Source of the DNA: Proteobacteria bacterium UBA6492
Lineage (GTDB): Bacteria > Pseudomonadota > Gammaproteobacteria > UBA6429 > Thiohalophilaceae
Reading direction: 5' to 3'
DNA length: 11,034 nt
Assembly: GCA_002436485.1 (NCBI GenBank)
Contig: DJMK01000006.1
Coordinates: 1 to 11,034, forward strand
Shown piece by piece: positions 6,250-11,034 of this stretch. The stretch's first letter is position 1, and every line of letters starts with the position of its first letter. The translations under genes were made by a program, and so were the position numbers. Under the pieces are notes generated by a model. That model made no database searches. It worked only from the letters and a program-made list of their open reading frames with translations, and was not told the origin of the DNA.

Positions 6250-9030
6250 ATGAATGGCCATAACGCAAATACAACTGCCAAGCCACTGAGTACATTTAAA
6301 ACAGGGGTAATCAACTTTCTGCTGTTGGCAAGCTTCATTACACTTGCTGCCTGCGGAGGCGGAGCAGACACAACACCTAATCCCCAGCAATCAAACCTGA
6401 ACAGTATTTCTGTCGATATCTATGACGGTGAGCCGGAGCGTGATGACCTGGTTCGCTCTTACAAAACTACAGTGTTTGATGGACTTCGCCTCACCGATCG
6501 TTGCGGAGCTTGCCATACTTCAACTTCCAGCTCAGCCAGAGAGCCTTATTTCGTGCAGCGCAACGATGTAAATATCGCATACGACTGGGCCGTGGGTAAC
6601 ATGGGCAGCGCGCCGTTAATTGACCTTGCTGATCCAGCAAATTCGCGATTGGTAACAAAAGTCGGTTCAGGTCCGAATGGTCACAACTGCTGGCTGGAAA
6701 ACAAGGAAGCCTGTGTCTTTTATATCACCAATCGAATTCAAAATATGGTGTCTACGCAAGCCGGTAACGCCGATCGCGAAATCCCGCTGACGCCACCAGA
6801 AGATCATGAGATTGAGGTATTTAAATCCTGGCCAGAAGATGCACCCAGTGGTTTTGGAACTCTCCATACTATTCTGAGAAATAACTGTGCAAGCTGCCAC
6901 GTGCCCGGCGCACCGGTACAACAAGGTGCTCCTTTCTTTGCCGTGGATGATGCAGAAGTTGCTTATGACGAACTGCGTGTTAATGGTAAAGTCGTGCTCG
7001 GTGATACGGATGAGACACGTAGCCAGTCACGTATCGTGGTACGTCCACGCGATGAGGACCATGTTTGCTGGGATACAGATAGCGACGGCGACCTGGATTG
7101 TCCTGAAAATGCCCAAGCCATACTGAATGCGATCACTACTATGGTGAATTCCATTCCTGATCCCACAGCTGGCGGTGCAGATATTCTTGCCAACCTGACC
7201 ACCAGTAAAGCCCTGACTATTGCAGACGCGATTCTGGCCACGGGTGGTAACCGTTACGAAGCGGCCCAGATTGCATTGTATGAATTCAAGACGGGTGCGG
7301 GCCGTGACATTGTAGATGTCAGCGCGGCATCACCGGGTGTTGATCTGCGGCTGTTTGGTACAGAAGGTATCGATTACCGCTGGCTCGGTAACTTTGGTAT
7401 CGAATTCCTGGGCCCCAATGGCAAGGCTGTTGCTAACCCCGCTACCGTGCGCAAATTCTATGATCAAATCGCTCCTGCCAATGCATACAGTATCGAAGCC
7501 TGGGTTATCCCCAACAACGTCGTGCAGGAAAATTCTGCCATCATCAGCTACTCGGCCGGTTCAGAAAATCGCAACTTTGGCCTGGAACAGAACATGTACA
7601 ATTACTTGTTGTACAACCGCTACACACCCAGTGGTGGCAATGCCAATATTAACGGTCAGACCGCTGTGGCTACTCCCGATGCAGATGAAATCGCGCAGGC
7701 TGCATTGCAACACGTGGTCGTCACCTACTCCTCTGCCAATGGCCGCAGAATCTACGTCAACGGACGGCTTATTAACAACGTAACGGATGACCAACCAACC
7801 GGTGGCAACCTGTCTGAATGGGACCCAAGTTACCAGTTTATTCTGGGTAACTCCGATTCAAATGATCGTCCCTGGCGTGGCGCCTTCCGCATGGTGGCGG
7901 TGCACAACGCGGAATTAACACTTACCCAAATCGAACAGAACTTTGATGTGGGTGTGGGTGAGAAATACTTCATGTTATTCCCACTGCGTGAAAAAGATCC
8001 GGATCCAACGGATGCCATAACCACCGAACCGCCACTGGCAGGTGTGCCAGCCAGTTGTCACGTGAAGTTTGAATTCATGGAATTCGATGCCTTCAGCTAC
8101 CTGTTCAACCAGCCTGAACTAATCTGTCTGGACAGCGCTGAAACTCCAGCCGGTATTCACGTGAAAAGTATGTGGCTGGGTATTAATGGCAGCTTCCCGA
8201 ACGCTGGACAGGCCTACCAGGTCATGGATGTCAATGCTTCTGGTAGTCCGTTACCTGTGGACGCTGCCACGAACAGCGTACGCCTGTCTGATATTGGTAC
8301 TACGGTTGAGCTAAAAAATGGCGCTCTGGGTAGTAATACACTACCACCTGATCAGTTCTTCCTTGCGTTTGAGGTGATTGGTGGTGCAACTACTGACCCT
8401 GCAAACCTGCCTGATCCGGCTGCAGCATTGCCGGCAATTTCTGACCCGGATGATCCGGCACCTTCACCAGACATTGGTTTGCGTACATTTGATGAAATTA
8501 ATGTGTCCATGTCTGAAATGACCGGTATTGCAGCAACTAACTCCGCTGTACAGGCAGTGTTTAACCAGTACATTCAACAGCTACCGAGTGCTCCTACCAT
8601 TGATGCATTCCTTTCTTCACACCAGATGGCGATTGCACAACTGGCATTGCAATACTGTAACCAGATGGTTCAGGCTGATATTGGTGCTGGTAGCGCAAGT
8701 AATGGACTGTTTGGTGGAACATTCAATTATGGCACGGCCATAAGTTCTGCAGAGCGGACCGAAGTTGTCAATAAATTCATGGAAATGTTCATGAGCTATG
8801 ACACAACAGCGACACCAACAACTTTGACTACCCAACCGACTATTGCTGATGTCACCAACTATCTGGCGGCTTCGGGTAATGTGACTCTGAGTGACGATCG
8901 TCCATTCACAGCACCCACACAGTTCACTAGCCTGATTGAAACATTATCAGGACGCGGAACCAGCACGGACAAGATTGTTACTGCTACATGTGGCGCGATT
9001 CTGGGTAGCGCAGTGACCACAGTACACTAA
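6250..9030 (+). CDS. Di-haem LamG-domain lipoprotein
   Basis: 926 residues from the ATG at 6250; an in-frame ATG at 6235 lacks a ribosome site. The signal ends in the classic lipobox L-A-A-C (Cys35), followed by three glycines. Two haem blocks follow: C85-G-A-C-H89 and C213-A-S-C-H217. Each is followed by an F-x-x-x-x-D...A-Y-D segment, an S-R-[LI]-V segment and an H-x-C-W...C motif (His145/Cys147/Cys155 and His271/Cys273/Cys284), so the region looks like an internal duplication. Residues about 410-570 form a LamG/concanavalin-like jellyroll: Y-S-I-E-A-W-V, L-Q-H-V-V-V-T-Y, R-R-I-Y-V-N-G-R, then W-R-G-A-F-R-M-V-A-V-H-N-A-E-L-T. Such domains commonly bind glycans or proteins. The last 330 residues, including D-E-I-N-V-S-M-S and M-A-I-A-Q-L-A-L-Q-Y-C, match no domain I can name. 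Probably anchored in the outer membrane. It lies between the mono-haem gene (50-nt gap) and the Tat protein gene (42-nt gap), so co-expression is likely. Confidence 0.85.
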   Translation: MNGHNANTTAKPLSTFKTGVINFLLLASFITLAACGGGADTTPNPQQSNLNSISVDIYDGEPERDDLVRSYKTTVFDGLRLTDRCGACHTSTSSSAREPYFVQRNDVNIAYDWAVGNMGSAPLIDLADPANSRLVTKVGSGPNGHNCWLENKEACVFYITNRIQNMVSTQAGNADREIPLTPPEDHEIEVFKSWPEDAPSGFGTLHTILRNNCASCHVPGAPVQQGAPFFAVDDAEVAYDELRVNGKVVLGDTDETRSQSRIVVRPRDEDHVCWDTDSDGDLDCPENAQAILNAITTMVNSIPDPTAGGADILANLTTSKALTIADAILATGGNRYEAAQIALYEFKTGAGRDIVDVSAASPGVDLRLFGTEGIDYRWLGNFGIEFLGPNGKAVANPATVRKFYDQIAPANAYSIEAWVIPNNVVQENSAIISYSAGSENRNFGLEQNMYNYLLYNRYTPSGGNANINGQTAVATPDADEIAQAALQHVVVTYSSANGRRIYVNGRLINNVTDDQPTGGNLSEWDPSYQFILGNSDSNDRPWRGAFRMVAVHNAELTLTQIEQNFDVGVGEKYFMLFPLREKDPDPTDAITTEPPLAGVPASCHVKFEFMEFDAFSYLFNQPELICLDSAETPAGIHVKSMWLGINGSFPNAGQAYQVMDVNASGSPLPVDAATNSVRLSDIGTTVELKNGALGSNTLPPDQFFLAFEVIGGATTDPANLPDPAAALPAISDPDDPAPSPDIGLRTFDEINVSMSEMTGIAATNSAVQAVFNQYIQQLPSAPTIDAFLSSHQMAIAQLALQYCNQMVQADIGAGSASNGLFGGTFNYGTAISSAERTEVVNKFMEMFMSYDTTATPTTLTTQPTIADVTNYLAASGNVTLSDDRPFTAPTQFTSLIETLSGRGTSTDKIVTATCGAILGSAVTTVH

Positions 9031-9060
9031 TCAGAACAAAGTGAAACACGAGACAGGCTT

Positions 9061-9065
9061 GAGGA
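9061..9065 (+). promoter_or_regulatory. Ribosome binding site of the Tat-protein gene
   Basis: GAGGA lies 7 nt before the ATG at 9073, within the 42-nt gap after the LamG gene. It supports that start, which also preserves the twin-arginine leader. Confidence 0.75.
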
Positions 9066-9072
9066 AAACAAG

Positions 9073-10704
9073 ATGGCAAAAAAGAAAAGAGCTTTAGAAA
9101 TCGGTGAACCGATTATCCATGATGATCACAAGTTGCGTTCACGGCGTGATTTTATTCGTCACGGATTGATAACCGGGCCGGGCCTGATTGTCGGTGGTGG
9201 AGTCTTCAGCCTGTTCTCCAAACCTCGTGAGGCAATGGCAGCCGTTTCTGGCGATCTGCAGGACCTGGCTAACTCATTCAGCAATATCAGTTGCCAGATT
9301 GGCGGCATTAGTGGCGATGCCAAAATACCCTTTATCGCCTTTGATCTGGGTGGTGGCGCCGGCATTTCCAGTAACGTACTGGTAGGCCGACAGAACGGCC
9401 AGTTGGACCTGATGGATACTGCCGGTTATGTCAAAATGGGTATCCCTGGCAACATGCTGCCTGGTCAGGTAGATCCTGCACCTGTCCTTACTGGTACAAA
9501 TGGCGATTTCACTGATAACTCACTGGGCCTTTTTATGCATTCGGATGCCGGCTTCCTGCGTGGTATTGACGCGCGAGCGCCAACATTACGTAACAGTGGT
9601 CTTGTTGACGGTACAGTGATCGCTGCCCGTTCTGACAATGACACAGGTAATAACCCACACAACCCGATGTATGGTATCGCCATGGCAGGCGCCAAGGGTG
9701 GTGTCACAACACTAATTGGATCCCAAAGCTCGGTATCTGGTGCCCGTTCCATGTCACCAGCCTCACTGATTAACCCGGAGCTTCAACCTACAAAAGTAGA
9801 TCGTCCCAGTGACGTCACGGGTATGGTTGATGTCGGTGATTTGACTACAATTTTCACCGCAGAAGACGTCACTGCTGTGATGGAAGCGATGGCACGCATC
9901 AGCCACAAGAAAATGCGCCAGAGCGCTATCCAGACCGGCGTCTCACGTGACGAGGTAATTAAAGAACTAATGTCCTGTGGCTATCTGCGTGCGGCCGACC
10001 TGACGGAGCGCTTTGCTGATGTCGAAGTAGATCCTGGTTTAGATAACAATATCGTGGGGGCATCTGGTATCTTCAGCCAGACGGAGTGGGACAATAACAG
10101 GGAATACCAGAAAACCGCATCGGTCATGAAGATGGTTATCGATGGTCACGCTGGTGCTGGCTCCATTACCATGGGCGGCTATGATTATCATACGGGTGAA
10201 CGTGGTACCGGTGAACGCCGTGATTTTCTGGCCGGTGAATGCATTGGAGCCTGTCTGGACTATGCACGTCGCATGACTACCCCGGTGATGATTTATGTTT
10301 ACAGCGACGGCTCGGTTTCCAGTAACGGACGTATCGATACCACTGCAGAAGGTCGAGACAAGCCGGAATGGACTGGTGATAACTCTTCTACGGCTTGTTC
10401 ATTTATCCTCGTTTACAACCCTACCGGTGTACCTTTGTATCCAAATGGCTTGCCTGCTGAATTGCATCGCCAGATTGGTTGGTTTACATCCGGTGGCTCG
10501 GTTGTCACAACCTCGAGTTCGGCTGCCAATAACGTCAATGCCCTGGCACACGCCGCCATACTCAACTACATGGCGCTGAATGGCGATGTAACTCCCAGCA
10601 ACTATGGTGCGTTCACGTCATTGTTTACCAACAGCAATGGTGTGCCTACCCATGGTATTAGCAATTTCGACAGCATGATTGCATTCGGAGACATTACTCC
10701 TTAA
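9073..10704 (+). CDS. Tat-exported DUF1501-like protein
   Basis: A 543-residue protein with a twin-arginine signal: S23-R-R-D-F-I28, then an uncharged stretch (31-48) and probable cleavage after A-M-A (residue 56). Tat export implies folding in the cytoplasm, often with a cofactor or metal bound. The block M-G-G-Y-D-Y-H-T-G (367-375), followed by a helix and V-M-I-Y-V-Y-S-D-G (405-413), resembles the G-G-W-D-T-H ... V-T-V-V-T-x-S-E-F-G-R core of DUF1501 proteins, members of the alkaline phosphatase/sulfatase-like superfamily. Asp371 and His373 occupy the metal-ligand-like positions, but the S-E-F-G-R motif is altered to S-D-G-S-V. DUF1501 proteins are typically encoded beside secreted cytochrome-type proteins, as here. 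The enzymatic activity and substrate are unknown. It ends the operon, 28 bp before a strong terminator. The Tat signal is secure; the DUF1501 relation is tentative. Confidence 0.62.
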   Translation: MAKKKRALEIGEPIIHDDHKLRSRRDFIRHGLITGPGLIVGGGVFSLFSKPREAMAAVSGDLQDLANSFSNISCQIGGISGDAKIPFIAFDLGGGAGISSNVLVGRQNGQLDLMDTAGYVKMGIPGNMLPGQVDPAPVLTGTNGDFTDNSLGLFMHSDAGFLRGIDARAPTLRNSGLVDGTVIAARSDNDTGNNPHNPMYGIAMAGAKGGVTTLIGSQSSVSGARSMSPASLINPELQPTKVDRPSDVTGMVDVGDLTTIFTAEDVTAVMEAMARISHKKMRQSAIQTGVSRDEVIKELMSCGYLRAADLTERFADVEVDPGLDNNIVGASGIFSQTEWDNNREYQKTASVMKMVIDGHAGAGSITMGGYDYHTGERGTGERRDFLAGECIGACLDYARRMTTPVMIYVYSDGSVSSNGRIDTTAEGRDKPEWTGDNSSTACSFILVYNPTGVPLYPNGLPAELHRQIGWFTSGGSVVTTSSSAANNVNALAHAAILNYMALNGDVTPSNYGAFTSLFTNSNGVPTHGISNFDSMIAFGDITP

Positions 10705-10732
10705 GCAAATATAAGAAAGTACTCATCGTTTT

Positions 10733-10768
10733 ACGGGGATAGTAGAAACTATCCCCGTTTTTGTTTCT
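10733..10768 (+). terminator. Rho-independent terminator of the three-gene operon
   Basis: ACGGGGATAGT (10733-10743) and ACTATCCCCGT (10748-10758) form a perfect 11-bp stem with an AGAA loop, followed directly by TTTTGTTTCT. The T-tract lies only on the plus-strand side, so it terminates rightward transcription. It separates the haem/Tat operon from the ApbE gene. Confidence 0.93.
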
Positions 10769-10777
10769 AATAGAGTC

Positions 10778-11034
10778 ATGAACAAACTACTCGCGATTTT
10801 CCTGTTACTCCTCTCGCTGCCCTGCTCCGCTGAATGGTTTAAACAGAGCCAGGGCATTATGGGGACGAATATTGCGGTCGAGCTGTGGACGGATGAAAAA
10901 GCGCATGCAGATAAATGTATCGCCAGGGTCATGGATGATATGGAACGCATTAACCAGAGTATGAGCCCCTATATTGAAACCAGCGAATTATTCCAGGTCA
11001 ACAAGCATGCGGCTCAACGTGACATCAAGATCAG
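10778..11034 (+). CDS. apbE: ApbE-type FAD:protein FMN transferase (partial, 3' end off the window)
   Basis: The first 85 codons are present; the gene continues past the right edge. It starts MNKLLAIFLLLLSLPCSA, a short Sec signal peptide with likely cleavage before E-W-F-K. Residues 25-35 (Q-G-I-M-G-T-N-I-A-V-E) match the M-G-T strand at the start of mature ApbE proteins. The segment V-M-D-D-M-E-R-I-N-Q-S-M-S-P-Y...S-E-L-F-Q-V-N matches the family helix ending in M-S-x-Y-x-x-x-S-E-L-x-x-[IV]-N. ApbE proteins work in the periplasm and use FAD and Mg2+ to attach FMN covalently to a Thr or Ser of target redox proteins such as NqrB, NqrC and RnfG/RnfD. The ATG at 10778 has no strong ribosome site; it is the first Met in frame and gives a proper signal peptide. 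No flavinylation-type target motif was spotted in the neighbouring genes. Confidence 0.83.
   Translation, partial: MNKLLAIFLLLLSLPCSAEWFKQSQGIMGTNIAVELWTDEKAHADKCIARVMDDMERINQSMSPYIETSELFQVNKHAAQRDIKI

Noticed and set aside
7316..7783. 155-codon plus-strand ORF inside the LamG gene
   Set aside because: It is out of frame within the LamG coding region, has low-complexity shadow composition, and has no recognisable domain.
8059..8064. A third haem site in the LamG protein at P-A-S-C-H
   Set aside because: It lacks the first cysteine of CxxCH, so covalent haem attachment is not expected.
10723..10950. 75-codon minus-strand ORF under the ApbE start
   Set aside because: It runs through the terminator and opposite a clear ApbE N-terminus with a signal peptide.

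Overview
The window looks like chromosomal DNA of a Gram-negative bacterium, most likely a gammaproteobacterium. It has moderate GC, Sec, lipoprotein and Tat export signals, outer-membrane beta-barrel proteins ending in phenylalanine, and c-type haem proteins. The family mix (TlpA, OMP barrel, SH3, HzsA-related, ApbE) fits an environmental or marine gammaproteobacterium, but the taxon is inferred. I see no mobile element, CRISPR array, tRNA or rRNA. Nearly every identifiable gene product is exported.

Left part (1-1645, minus strand, read right to left): a tight operon of an SH3b plus beta-barrel protein, a second outer-membrane beta-barrel protein, and a TlpA/ResA-like thiol-disulfide oxidoreductase that runs off the left edge. 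The first two genes overlap by 31 nt and the next gap is 15 nt. This is a small cell-envelope and redox module.

Centre (1727-10704): two divergent transcription units share a 270-bp intergenic region (4580-4849) that contains a perfect 9-bp inverted repeat. Leftward is a large lipoprotein with PD40 beta-propeller repeats and two CxxCH haem sites, resembling the hydrazine synthase alpha subunit (HzsA-related). Rightward is a compact three-gene operon: (i) a secreted mono-haem protein resembling the DUF1592/DUF1588/DUF1585 family, (ii) a di-haem lipoprotein with a LamG/concanavalin-like domain and a large unassigned C-terminal region, and (iii) a Tat-exported protein resembling DUF1501 (alkaline-phosphatase/sulfatase-like superfamily). 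A strong Rho-independent terminator (10733-10768) ends this operon. The combination of cytochrome, LamG, DUF1588-like and DUF1501-like proteins recalls the paired cytochrome/DUF1501 loci common in Planctomycetes. The inferred theme is an extracytoplasmic redox or polymer-processing system with five covalent haems on three proteins. Its substrate cannot be read from the sequence, and this cluster is the best candidate here for an undescribed system.

Right edge (10778-11034, plus strand): the first 85 codons of an ApbE-type FAD:protein FMN transferase, transcribed separately after the terminator.
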